From Mycetohabitans rhizoxinica HKI 454 (lineage in GTDB: Bacteria; Pseudomonadota; Gammaproteobacteria; Burkholderiales; Burkholderiaceae): a stretch of DNA of 64,000 nucleotides. How positions within the stretch are numbered: the stretch's first letter is position 1; the number at the start of each line of letters is the position of its first letter. The translations under genes were made by a program, and so were the position numbers. The DNA is taken from the NCBI RefSeq assembly GCF_000198775.1, contig NC_014722.1, positions 1,929,386 to 1,993,385 on the forward strand, read 5' to 3'. The notes under the pieces are model-generated. The model worked only from the letters and a program-made list of their open reading frames with translations. It was not told the origin of the DNA and searched no databases. Below are positions 55,501 to 64,000 of this stretch, piece after piece.

Positions 55501-58500
55501 GCACCGCTTTCGTCTGGGAAGGACTGTCCGTCCCCGCTCAAGTGGTTTGGCGTCGTGCATCGCTGGCCGTTACCGAACTTGAGTTAAATCCGGACGATGG
55601 ACCAGTCATCGAGCAACTGTTACAACGCCTCGATTCTAGCCAATATCGGATCGATTTAACCCAAGCCCCACTCCTGCATTTCATCATCGCTCAAGATGGC
55701 GATGGCCGCTGGCTGTTGCTCGAGTTGCTGCATCATCTCATCGGTGATCATGCGACGCAGGAGATCATGCAAACCGAAGTCCAGGCTTTTCTCGAAGGAC
55801 GAGGCGACGCGTTGCCGCCCGCGCGACCCTTTCGTAATCTCGTGGCGCAAGCGCGCCTGGGCATCAGCGAAAGTGAGCACAAGCGCTTCTTTACCGACAT
55901 GCTTGCCGATGTAGACGAGCCCACGTTGCCGTTCGGGTTAACCGACGTGCATCGCGACGGCACGCATGTGACCGAATCGCACCGGATGCTGCCACAGGAC
56001 CTGAGTGATCGGCTGCGCACACAAGCCAAGCAGCTGGGCGTGAGTCTGGCCAGCTTATGTCATCTGGCTTGGGCGCAGGTGCTCGCGCGGGCAACGGGCC
56101 AGCAGCGAGTGGTATTCGGCACCGTGTTGTTCGGGCGCATGCACGCCGGCGACGGCGCTGACAGCGCAATGGGATTGTTCATCAATACGCTGCCGCTTCG
56201 CGTGGATGTGGATGACAGCGTTCAAGACGGTGTACGTCACACACATGCCCGCCTGGCCACACTGCTTGAACATGAACATGCATCACTGGGACTCGCGCAA
56301 CGCTGTAGTAGCGTGCCCGCCGGTACACCACTATTCAGCGCGCTGCTGAACTATGTGCACGAAGGGGTGTTACCCAGCGAGATTCAGTCCACGCCCGGCA
56401 TCGAATTCCTGGGCACCCAAGAGCGTGACAACTATCCACTCGGATTGTCAGTGGAAGATCGCGGCCACGCGCTGAGGCTGACTGCCCAGGCCGTGCAGCC
56501 ACTCGATCCCGATCGGATAGGTGGCTATATGCAACAGGCGTTGGAAAGCCTGGCCTCGGCACTCGAGCACACACCCCATCTGCCCGTCCAGCAGCTGAAC
56601 GTGCTGCCAGCTGACGAGCGCACACTGTTGCTCGAGACGTGGAACGCGACGCCCTTGTCCCCGGCACACGATGGCGCTATCGGCGATGCGCAAGCTCAAA
56701 TGCTGCACCAGTTATTTGAGGTACAGGCTGATAAAACGCCGCACGGCGTGGCGATTGTTTTCGAGCAACAGCAGTGTAGCTATCGCGAACTCAACACCCG
56801 CGCGAACCAGTTGGCGCACTATCTACGTACACTCGGTGTTGGCCCCGAAGTAGTCGTCGGCGTGTACATTGAGCGCTCTATCGACATGCTGGTCGGCGTG
56901 TTGGGCATATTGAAGGCAGGCGGGGCCTATTTGCCACTCGATCCGAATTACCCTGCCGAGCGAATCGCCTATATGCTGGGCAATGCGAGCGTCCCGGTAC
57001 TCATCACACAATCGCATCTTGAAGCGCAACTACCCGACATGCGGGCGCAGCGAGTGTGCATGGATACCGACTGGGGGCGCATTGCCGCCCACCCACAACA
57101 TGCGCCGCAAAGCGGCGCCCGCCCGCATCATCTGGCCTACGTGATCTACACCTCCGGCTCCACTGGCCGGCCCAAAGGTGTCATGGTTGATCATCACGCT
57201 GTGTCGAGCCGTCTGCATGCGGGACAACAGCTACTGTCATTGCGATCGAGCGATCGCTGTCTGCAGCAAATCTCGCTGAGTTTTGACGCGTCCATAGAAG
57301 AAATATTTATCCCGTTGATGACGGGTGCCGCCCTGGTGATGGCCGATCCGACCATACAGATGGACGCAAGCCGTCTTGTCACTTTGATGGCACGGCAACG
57401 TATCAGCGTGATCGACATTGCTCCAGCGATGCTCGAACAGCTTTGCGCCACTGAAGGTGTGGCCGACTGCCGACATCTCAGGCTCATCCTATGCGGCGCT
57501 GAAGCGCTATCGAGCGCCGTGTTGCACGCATGTCAGACAACCTTCCCGAACGCCACGCTTTATAACTTATATGGCCCGACTGAAGGTGTCATTAATGCGC
57601 TGGCTTGGCCCGCGACCCAGCTAGCCGCGTCTGAGACACCGCCGCTGGGCAGACCGATCGCCAATACGTGCGTCTATGTGCTCGATCGCGCATTACAGCC
57701 GGTACCCATTGGCGTCACCGGCGAGCTTTATATTGGTGGACCGGCATTGGCACGGGCTTATTTGGGCCGGCCTGATCTGACGGCAGAACGCTTCGTTGCC
57801 AATCCATTTGAACAAGGAACTCGACTTTACCGAACAGGTGACCTCGTGCGTTGGCGCGCGGATGGTCAATTAGAATACCTGGGTCGTGCTGATCATCAAA
57901 TCAAGCTTAGAGGCTTCCGTATTGAGCTTAGCGAGATCGAATCCGTGCTGGCCAAGTATCCGGGTATTGCCCAAGCCACGCTGAGCTTGCGCGAAGACCG
58001 TCCGGGGAATAAACAGCTCGTCGCCTATTGGGTCACGGCAGCCGGCCACACGGTCACACCCGTCGAACTGAAATCCCATCTAGGCCAAATACTGCCTAGC
58101 TATATGATGCCGGCCGCATTCGTCGAACTCGATGCGCTGCCGCTGACGGCGAACGGCAAAATCGATCGCCAGGCGTTGCCGGCCCCCGACTTCAGCTCAA
58201 ACAACGCTCAGGCGCCACGCACCGTGGCAGAAACGCTGCTGGCTGACCTGTTCGCTGAGGTATTGGGCTTGGATACCGTCGGCATCGACGACAACTTCTT
58301 TGATCTGGGCGGGCATTCGCTACTGGCGATGCGTTTGATCAGCCGCATTCGCGCTGCATTGGACATCGATATCGCCATTCGCACGTTGTTTGAAGCCCCG
58401 ACGGTCGCCGACTTGGCGCAGCGCCTCACGCCCAACGCGTTCGCCCGGCCGCCTCTGCGTCCACAGCCCCGTCCCGCCACACTACCGTTGTCCTTCGCGC

Positions 58501-61500
58501 AGCGCCGCTTATGGTTTACTCACCAATTCGAGGGACCCAGCGCCACCTATAACATGCCGTTGCCGTTACGCCTGTTTGGCACAGTGGACACACACGCTTT
58601 GCAGGCCGCGTTGAATGACCTGCTAGCCCGGCATGAAAGCTTACGCACGGTCTTCAGGGAGATCGACGGTGCCGCCACGCAACAGATCATCGCTGCCGAA
58701 GCCGCCTCGCTCACCTTGGAGACAGTTCAGGTGACAGAAAAAGCGCTGTCACAAAGGCTGGCCCAAGCAGCCGTTCACCCTTTCGACCTGTCACGCGAAA
58801 TCCCGCTGCGCGCCTGGCTGTTTCAGCTCGATGCGCAAGAGCATGTGCTGTTGCTACTGTTGCACCACATCGCTGGCGATGGCTGGTCAATGGCGCCCCT
58901 CGCCCGCGACTTGGGCCGCGCCTATGCAGCCCGGCTCCAAGGCCGGGCGCCAGACTGGACGCCGTTGCCTGTGCAATATGCCGACTATACGCTGTGGCAA
59001 CAGGCGTTATTCGGTAACGAGCATGATCCGGACAGCATGATTGGCCGCCAATTCGCGTACTGGGAGCGAACATTGGCCGGTCTACCAGAACGATTGGAGC
59101 TGCCGTTTGACCGGGCACGACCGCCTGTGGCCAGTTACCACGGCGACTATGTGGCCATGCGCATCGATGCCACGCTGCACAGCAAGTTGCAAGCCCTTGC
59201 CCGAGCGCACGAAGCCAGCTTGTTCATGGTATTGCAAGCCGCATTGGCGGCGTTACTGACCCGTCTGGGCGCAGGCAACGACATCCCAATCGGCACCGCC
59301 ATTGCTGGACGTACCGATGAAGCGCTAGACGAGCTCATCGGCTTTTTCGTCAATACCTTGGTACTGCGCACCAACACGTCAGGTAACCCGAGCTTCAATG
59401 CACTGCTGAAGCGCGTGCGCGAAACTTGCCTGGCTGCTTATGCCCATCAGGACGCACCGTTTGAACAGCTGGTTGAACGGCTCAACCCAACCCGCTCGAC
59501 CGCGCATCACCCCCTCTTTCAAGTTTCATTGGTATTACAAAACACAGCTGTGCAGCCATTTGACCTGCCTGGCCTGCGTTTGGTCCCCGAACCCATTGAT
59601 ACTTTTACCGCTAAATTTGACTTATTTTTCAGCTTTGATGAAGTAACGAGTCCAGATGGCAGCGCGCACGGGCTGGAAGGCTTGATCGAGTATGCGACTG
59701 ATCTATTCGATCGTGACACGGTGGACAGATTGGCCCGCCGCTTCATCCGCTTGTTGGAAGCCATCGCCGACGCGCCTGCGCAACCGATCGGTCAACTCGA
59801 TCTTTTGGAGACGGCTGAACGGCAGCAACTTCTCAACGGCTGGAACGACACGGCGCAACCAATCTGCGAAGCCACGCTGCCCGCGCTATTCGAGACGCAA
59901 GTGGCCAAAGCGCCTGATGCCATCGCGCTGGTCTTCGAGGATCGACACGTCAGCTACGCTGAACTCAATGCCCAAGCCAACCGCCTTGCGCATTATTTAA
60001 TTGCCGAGGGCATTGGCCCAGAGGATATTGTCGCCGTCGCGCTACCCCGCTCGCCGCAGATGATCAGCGCGTTGCTGGGTATCTTGAAAGCGGGCGCCGC
60101 CTATCTGCCGCTCGACCCGGACTATCCGTGTGAACGACTGGCTTTCATGCTAACGGACGCGCAGCCCAAACGCGTCCTCACCGATGCGTCGAGCGCTAAG
60201 CGCTTACCCAACGAGTACACCGCGGTTCTCCATTTGGATGATCCGGCTATCTGCGCCGCGCTGACGCAACGATCCGAGTCCAACCCGAGCGACACCCATC
60301 GTCGCCGACCACTCGTTCCCCGCCATCCCGCGTATGTCATCTACACGTCCGGCTCAACCGGGAAACCGAAGGGCGTTGTGGTCACGCATGCTGGCAGCCA
60401 TAATTTAACGACCACCCAAATCGAGCGCTTCTCGCTGAGCCCGCACAGCCGTGTCCTACAGTTCGCGTCATTGAGCTTTGATGCTGCTTTCTGGGAAATG
60501 TGCATGTCGCTGCTGTCAGGCGCCACGTTGGTCCTGGGGCGATCGGAACAGTTGTTGCCAGGAGACGCGCTGGCCAAGCTCGCCTCGGACCAAGCGATCA
60601 CCCACGCCACTTTGCCGCCCAGCGCGTTGGCCGCCCTGCCCGCCGACAGCTTGTCCACCTGCTCGCACTTGATTGTGGCTGGCGAGGCCTGCCCACCGCA
60701 CCTTGTCGAACAATGGTCGCAAGCGCGGCACATGACCAATGCGTATGGGCCGACCGAGGCAACGGTGTGCGTGGCGATGCGACGTTTTTCACCTGATGAG
60801 GCTGTCACCGAAGTCGCGTCATCAATTGGCCGGCCGATTGGCAACACTCAGTTGTACGTCTTAGACGAGCATCTACAGCCGGTGCCAGTCGGCGTATCGG
60901 GCGAACTTTATATTGGTGGCATCGGGCTCGCGCGCGGTTATCTCAATCGTGCCGCATTAACGGCTGAACGCTTCATTGCCGCACCGTTTGGCCCGGCAGG
61001 CGCGCGCTTGTACCGCACCGGCGATCTGGCTCGCTGGCGAGCGGACGGTACACTGGATTTCCTCGGCCGTGCCGATCATCAAGTCAAGTTGCGCGGCTTC
61101 CGGATCGAGCCTGGCGAAATCGAGGCCGTACTGTGTCGCCACCCAGCCGTCGCCCAGGCCGCAGTGATTGCCCGCGAAGACCGCCCAGGCCACGCGCAAC
61201 TGGTTGGCTATGTCACGCTCGACAAAACGACTGCCGAGCGTAATGCCGCCACTGAAGAGCGCCAAGTCGGTGAATGGCAAACGATCTACGACACCCACTA
61301 CGGCAGCCACTCATCCAGTGCTTTTGGCGAAAATTTCGTCGGCTGGGACAGCAGTTATGATGGGCGCCCGATCCCATTGCCCGACATGCAGGCATGGCGA
61401 ACAGCCACAGTCGCACGGATTCAAGCGCTCAAACCTCGACGGCTATTGGAAATCGGTGTGGGCAGCGGCCTGCTGCTTGCCCATCTGGCACCGCATTGCG

Positions 61501-64000
61501 AAGCTTATTGGGGCACGGACTTCTCGATGCCCACCATCGAGGCACTCCGAGAGCAACTGACGCACTATCCAGAATTAGCCTCGCGCGTGGAACTACGTAC
61601 GCAGGCGGCCCATGTCACTGAAGGACTGCCGTCAGGCTATTTCGACACCATCGTGATCAACTCGGTGGTGCAGTACTTTCCCAATGCCAATTATCTGCAA
61701 GACGTACTGCACCAAGCGATGACACTGCTTGCACCCGGTGGTGTGCTTTTTGTCGGCGACGTGCGCAACTTCAGCCTACTGAATTGCTTTGTCAGCGCCG
61801 TACAGCTGCACCAAGCCAACCCTGCCGTCGACGACGTCTCCACCGTACGCCGACGTATCGAGCAGGCATTACTCGCGGAAAAAGAACTGCTACTCGCACC
61901 AGCGTTCTTTAGTTCGCTGCCGCATACGATTGACACCATCGCCGCGGTCGATATTCAACTCAAGCGAGGCCCGTATGAAAATGAACTGAGCCGCTACCGC
62001 TACGAAGTGGTGTGCATAAACAGGCGGCAGAGCCTTATTCGAACGCTTTCGCTCGCTCAAGCGCCGCAGTTGTACTGGGGCCAGCAGCTCGCCGATCTCG
62101 ACACGTTGGAAGATCACCTGAACACGCAACGTCCCGCACGCTTGCGTATCGTAGGCGTGCCCAACGCACGCCTGGAACGAGAGATCGAGGCGATGCACGC
62201 GCTCGAGCGCGGCTGCGATATTGCCACTGTCCAGCACCAACTCAAAGCCAGTGGCACGCCGGCAGAGGGGCTAACGCCCGACGACTTCCATGCGTTGGGC
62301 CAGACGTGCGGCTATTGGGTTGCCGCGACTTGGTCAAGCGACGCGCAAGCGTGCATGGATATCTTGCTCGTTCAAGCCAGCGAAGCGGCTCACGCCACGC
62401 TCACCGACCTGTACTTACCCTCCCCCGCGCTGGCTAACCAGGCGCCTGGCGCCCATGCGAATAACCCCGCTAAGCTCGATCAGCTTGCAGACATTCGTCG
62501 CTACGCGGCCTCCGAGTTGCCTGCCTACATGGTGCCAGCCGCCATGGTGCTGCTAGACAACTTGCCGCTCACGCCCAACGGCAAACTCGACCGCAAAGCG
62601 CTACCGGCGCCGGATTTTGCCTCTGAGCACTACCGAGCTGCACGCTCGCCGCAAGAACAAACGTTGGCCGAGCTGTTCGCCGAAGTGCTCGGTCTGCCAC
62701 GCGTGGGCATCGATGACCGATTCTTCGACTTGGGTGGGCATTCGCTGCTGGCGACCCGCCTGATCAGCCGCATCCGCGCCACGTTAGGCGTTGAGATCCC
62801 GATACGCACGTTGTTCGAGGCTGCAAGCGTGGCGGAGTTGGCCCCTCGCATCGCGGCGATGCAGCAAAACCATGACGTGTCCATCCCCGCGCTGACGGCT
62901 CAGCCTAGGCCCGATGCACTGCCTTTGTCTTTCGCGCAAGAGCGTCTATGGTTCCTGGATCAGCTAGGGCAAGGCAATGCGTATCAAATACCGATGGCGA
63001 CCCGTTTGACGGGGCCATTGGACGTACAAGCCTTGAGCGCTGCACTCAGCGAAATCGTGCGGCGCCATGAAGCGTTGCGCACGCGGTTTGAAGCGCGCAA
63101 TGGCGTTGGCGTGCAAATGATCGATGCACCATGGACGGTGACACTGGCACCACGCGATCTGGATGAGCAAGCGCTTGTCCCTTATCTGCAAGCGACTGCT
63201 CAACAGCCGTTTGATCTGGCTACCGGCCCACTGGCGCGATTCGAACTACTGCGGCTTGCCCCCCATGTTCATGTGCTGAGCATCATATTGCACCACATCA
63301 TCTCTGATGGCTGGTCAATCGGCGTGCTCACACGGGAATTAAATGAACTGTACAGCGCGTTTATCCAGGGCCAGCGCTCCCCACTACCACCGTTGCCTAT
63401 CCAATATGCCGACTATGCGATTTGGCAGCGTGCATGGCTTAAGGACGAGGCGCTGGAGCGGGAGCTGAATTACTGGCGCCAAAAATTGGCGGGCATCCCT
63501 GTCGCGCTGGAACTGCCGACCGACCGGCCTCGACCCGCCGTGTTAAGCGGCCAGGGTCACGGCCTTGCAGTGAACGTGCCGGCCGCACTCGCCACGCAAC
63601 TTAAAGCGCTGGCGCAGCGTGAAGGCGCCACGCTATATATGACCCTGCTCGCCGCGTTCCAAGTCGTGCTCAGTCGCTGGAGCGGACAGGATGACATCGT
63701 CGTGGGCTCACCGATCGCAGGACGCACGCAGGTTCAAGCCGAGCAATTGATTGGCTTCTTCATTAATACCCTGCCTTTGCGTGCCGACTTGTCAGGCAAT
63801 CCTCGCTTCAGCGAATTGCTGGCCCAGATGCGTGAGACAGCGTTAGAAGCTTATGCGTACCAGGCCGTGCCATTTGAAAAGCTGGTGGAAGTCTTGCAAC
63901 CCGCACGAGACCTGTCACGCGCGCCAATTGTACAAGTCATGGTCAATGGCCTGAATCTGTCGGCATCCAACTTGGCTTTGCCCAGACTCATCGCCGAGCC
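52599..64000 (+). CDS. Nonribosomal peptide synthetase (partial, continues beyond window)
   Basis: Frame open for 3800 codons from the ATG at 52599 to the window end. Order: residues 1-285 C-domain C-terminal-like part without HHxxxDG; A1 about 288-785 (YTSGSTGTPKG, NAYGPTET); T1 with Ser 826 (GGNSLL); C2 about 880-1325, with HHLLAANSD and HHLIGDH, a dual condensation/epimerisation type; A2 about 1370-1860; T2 Ser 1907; C3 LCL with HHIAGDG; A3 about 2420-3335 holding an N-methyltransferase insert (EIGVGSGLLL, SVVQYFP) at about 2890-3140; T3 Ser 3382; C4 with HHIISDG. A10 lysines are present in all three A domains. Pocket residues read approximately DVSDIGAIC (A1, near Arg codes), DAEDICLIN (A2, unclear) and DAWTIAAVC (A3, Phe). 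A D-residue from module 1 and N-methyl-Phe from module 3 are predicted. Confidence 0.95.
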   Translation, partial: MNDQTAKLDSLIENDANHPSLLDDQGNTGGAPDIRKALASSESFWQERLARLQPLPLPFEQGERALEPKWAISAWRPPLLGKSEPKRSLTVLLSVLAIYLARLTEQAQFQIGWRVSETNDKPETLADLSPVVPMEIAVDVNQPFASVCHAIEAEYARLEQHHTFVRDLVVRHPALRSLPALHAARPWQVAVSVLSDEAPSQLACDTQASGALLTLQVKGDGAFRWIYDTHRMDARRVQCISEHLQALCDAASNNAETPVCKLNLLPPAERETLLNTWNATATPYPAHQCIHQVFEEQVKRTPDAIALVDEDQALTYAKLNARANRLAHRLIELRVQPDTRVALCVARSPAMVVGLLAILKAGGAYVPLDPAYPSERLTHILADSAPKLVIADAAGQAALGQAALASRTILDPNVLPERAATNPHVRELLSSHLAYVIYTSGSTGTPKGVMVEHRSVVNLVQAQIDCFGIGPFSRILQFASLGFDVNTSETFIALNSGASLYLPPDTARHDRNELWRYLEKHAITYADIPPALLQAGDDLPYLSTPVTLILGGEAPSATLLRNLVRQGAVVFNAYGPTETTICSTVWCGLQGFNGEWVPIGRPLANTRIYLLDAHGQPVPLGAVGELYIGGAGVARGYLNRPELTTERFVTDPFCDVENARMYKTGDLARYLPDGNLVFLGRNDHQIKIRGFRIEPGEIETRLREHPQVRDAAVLTLGDGGDKRLVAYVIAESGEQLANTLRAHLLTCLPEYMVPAAFVRLDAFPLTQSGKLDRRALPAPHADAFARQAYEAPQGEAETVLATIWAELLGLSHIGRHDSFFALGGNSLLAVQMIDRLRRVGLTLSVRALFEASTLSVLAHALGQHREVGVPPNRITPDTTTLTPALLPLIDLTQADIDRIVEQVPGGVANIQDIYALSPLQDGMLFHHLLAANSDPYLLTTQMAFANRQVLDRYLEAVQQVVNRHDILRTAFVWEGLSVPAQVVWRRASLAVTELELNPDDGPVIEQLLQRLDSSQYRIDLTQAPLLHFIIAQDGDGRWLLLELLHHLIGDHATQEIMQTEVQAFLEGRGDALPPARPFRNLVAQARLGISESEHKRFFTDMLADVDEPTLPFGLTDVHRDGTHVTESHRMLPQDLSDRLRTQAKQLGVSLASLCHLAWAQVLARATGQQRVVFGTVLFGRMHAGDGADSAMGLFINTLPLRVDVDDSVQDGVRHTHARLATLLEHEHASLGLAQRCSSVPAGTPLFSALLNYVHEGVLPSEIQSTPGIEFLGTQERDNYPLGLSVEDRGHALRLTAQAVQPLDPDRIGGYMQQALESLASALEHTPHLPVQQLNVLPADERTLLLETWNATPLSPAHDGAIGDAQAQMLHQLFEVQADKTPHGVAIVFEQQQCSYRELNTRANQLAHYLRTLGVGPEVVVGVYIERSIDMLVGVLGILKAGGAYLPLDPNYPAERIAYMLGNASVPVLITQSHLEAQLPDMRAQRVCMDTDWGRIAAHPQHAPQSGARPHHLAYVIYTSGSTGRPKGVMVDHHAVSSRLHAGQQLLSLRSSDRCLQQISLSFDASIEEIFIPLMTGAALVMADPTIQMDASRLVTLMARQRISVIDIAPAMLEQLCATEGVADCRHLRLILCGAEALSSAVLHACQTTFPNATLYNLYGPTEGVINALAWPATQLAASETPPLGRPIANTCVYVLDRALQPVPIGVTGELYIGGPALARAYLGRPDLTAERFVANPFEQGTRLYRTGDLVRWRADGQLEYLGRADHQIKLRGFRIELSEIESVLAKYPGIAQATLSLREDRPGNKQLVAYWVTAAGHTVTPVELKSHLGQILPSYMMPAAFVELDALPLTANGKIDRQALPAPDFSSNNAQAPRTVAETLLADLFAEVLGLDTVGIDDNFFDLGGHSLLAMRLISRIRAALDIDIAIRTLFEAPTVADLAQRLTPNAFARPPLRPQPRPATLPLSFAQRRLWFTHQFEGPSATYNMPLPLRLFGTVDTHALQAALNDLLARHESLRTVFREIDGAATQQIIAAEAASLTLETVQVTEKALSQRLAQAAVHPFDLSREIPLRAWLFQLDAQEHVLLLLLHHIAGDGWSMAPLARDLGRAYAARLQGRAPDWTPLPVQYADYTLWQQALFGNEHDPDSMIGRQFAYWERTLAGLPERLELPFDRARPPVASYHGDYVAMRIDATLHSKLQALARAHEASLFMVLQAALAALLTRLGAGNDIPIGTAIAGRTDEALDELIGFFVNTLVLRTNTSGNPSFNALLKRVRETCLAAYAHQDAPFEQLVERLNPTRSTAHHPLFQVSLVLQNTAVQPFDLPGLRLVPEPIDTFTAKFDLFFSFDEVTSPDGSAHGLEGLIEYATDLFDRDTVDRLARRFIRLLEAIADAPAQPIGQLDLLETAERQQLLNGWNDTAQPICEATLPALFETQVAKAPDAIALVFEDRHVSYAELNAQANRLAHYLIAEGIGPEDIVAVALPRSPQMISALLGILKAGAAYLPLDPDYPCERLAFMLTDAQPKRVLTDASSAKRLPNEYTAVLHLDDPAICAALTQRSESNPSDTHRRRPLVPRHPAYVIYTSGSTGKPKGVVVTHAGSHNLTTTQIERFSLSPHSRVLQFASLSFDAAFWEMCMSLLSGATLVLGRSEQLLPGDALAKLASDQAITHATLPPSALAALPADSLSTCSHLIVAGEACPPHLVEQWSQARHMTNAYGPTEATVCVAMRRFSPDEAVTEVASSIGRPIGNTQLYVLDEHLQPVPVGVSGELYIGGIGLARGYLNRAALTAERFIAAPFGPAGARLYRTGDLARWRADGTLDFLGRADHQVKLRGFRIEPGEIEAVLCRHPAVAQAAVIAREDRPGHAQLVGYVTLDKTTAERNAATEERQVGEWQTIYDTHYGSHSSSAFGENFVGWDSSYDGRPIPLPDMQAWRTATVARIQALKPRRLLEIGVGSGLLLAHLAPHCEAYWGTDFSMPTIEALREQLTHYPELASRVELRTQAAHVTEGLPSGYFDTIVINSVVQYFPNANYLQDVLHQAMTLLAPGGVLFVGDVRNFSLLNCFVSAVQLHQANPAVDDVSTVRRRIEQALLAEKELLLAPAFFSSLPHTIDTIAAVDIQLKRGPYENELSRYRYEVVCINRRQSLIRTLSLAQAPQLYWGQQLADLDTLEDHLNTQRPARLRIVGVPNARLEREIEAMHALERGCDIATVQHQLKASGTPAEGLTPDDFHALGQTCGYWVAATWSSDAQACMDILLVQASEAAHATLTDLYLPSPALANQAPGAHANNPAKLDQLADIRRYAASELPAYMVPAAMVLLDNLPLTPNGKLDRKALPAPDFASEHYRAARSPQEQTLAELFAEVLGLPRVGIDDRFFDLGGHSLLATRLISRIRATLGVEIPIRTLFEAASVAELAPRIAAMQQNHDVSIPALTAQPRPDALPLSFAQERLWFLDQLGQGNAYQIPMATRLTGPLDVQALSAALSEIVRRHEALRTRFEARNGVGVQMIDAPWTVTLAPRDLDEQALVPYLQATAQQPFDLATGPLARFELLRLAPHVHVLSIILHHIISDGWSIGVLTRELNELYSAFIQGQRSPLPPLPIQYADYAIWQRAWLKDEALERELNYWRQKLAGIPVALELPTDRPRPAVLSGQGHGLAVNVPAALATQLKALAQREGATLYMTLLAAFQVVLSRWSGQDDIVVGSPIAGRTQVQAEQLIGFFINTLPLRADLSGNPRFSELLAQMRETALEAYAYQAVPFEKLVEVLQPARDLSRAPIVQVMVNGLNLSASNLALPRLIAE
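61260..62030 (+). other. N-methyltransferase domain inside NRPS module 3
   Basis: Inserted in A3 after the A8 motif region: WQTIYDTHYGSHSSSAFGENF, then FVGWDSSYDGRPIPLPDM, SAM-binding LLEIGVGSGLLLAHLAPHC, YWGTDFS, and NSVVQYFPNANYL. Such inserts methylate the thioester-bound aminoacyl nitrogen. The A domain resumes with ELPAYMVPAAMVLLDNLPLT. Confidence 0.9.

Overview
The window is high-GC betaproteobacterial DNA. Gene content and protein sequences point to the Burkholderia group. A chitin-active LPMO, hrp/T3SS-type harpin-like proteins, an F-box protein, a large NRPS and many decayed genes together suggest a fungus- or host-associated species such as Mycetohabitans (formerly Burkholderia) rhizoxinica. 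That species-level guess is inference from content; no database was consulted.

Layout. 1-3.8 kb (minus strand): the nitrogen-control block ntrC (cut by the window edge), ntrB and glnA. A readable sigma-54 promoter and three NtrC-type dyads precede glnA. 3.9-12.5 kb (plus): a rhodanese-like protein, then the mdtA-mdtB-mdtC RND efflux operon. 12.8-19.4 kb: an Ala/Pro-rich protein, two paralogous harpin-like proteins (one carrying a lytic-transglycosylase domain, preceded by a perfect TTCGC-N15-TTCGC box) and a 933-residue candidate effector, with decayed pirin and LysR genes between them. 19.4-24.3 kb: tRNA-Arg with an adjacent tRNA remnant, uppP, a 28-residue membrane-protein ORF, an aldose-epimerase-like gene, an NlpD-like lipoprotein, olsB, a decayed sixA and tRNA-Pro. 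24.4-28.2 kb: a visibly A/T-richer island with a secreted LPMO, a PCuAC-type copper chaperone and broken IS elements. 28.2-34.5 kb: the elaB/yqjE/yqjK-type trio, a type IV minor-pilin operon whose last two genes are fused in frame, nrdR and glyA. 34.9-40.4 kb: ybgC-tolQRAB-pal-cpoB and tRNA-Lys. 40.4-43.6 kb: an accessory island beside that tRNA, with a RelE/HigB-type toxin-antitoxin pair, a deleted P2-like prophage remnant and an F-box effector candidate behind an attenuator-like hairpin. 44-46.5 kb: a GNAT acetyltransferase, a dienelactone hydrolase and a YciI-like protein.

47.7 kb to the end is a nonribosomal peptide cluster, running off the right edge: an mbtH-like gene with a +1 frameshift, a NodU/TobZ-type carbamoyltransferase, a SAM methyltransferase with an NPPF motif, a PvdE/SyrD-type ABC exporter, and an NRPS reading frame open for 3800 codons to the window end. 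Visible NRPS order: C-like remnant-A1-T-dual C/E-A2-T-LCL-A3(N-methyltransferase)-T-C. The third adenylation pocket reads as phenylalanine-type, so an N-methyl-Phe unit is predicted; carbamoylation and a further methylation are plausible tailoring steps.

The window mixes intact housekeeping operons with host-interaction genes and numerous pseudogenes (sixA, pirin, LysR, phage portal, IS3, IS5, mbtH, tRNA fragment), a pattern expected of a symbiont undergoing gene decay.
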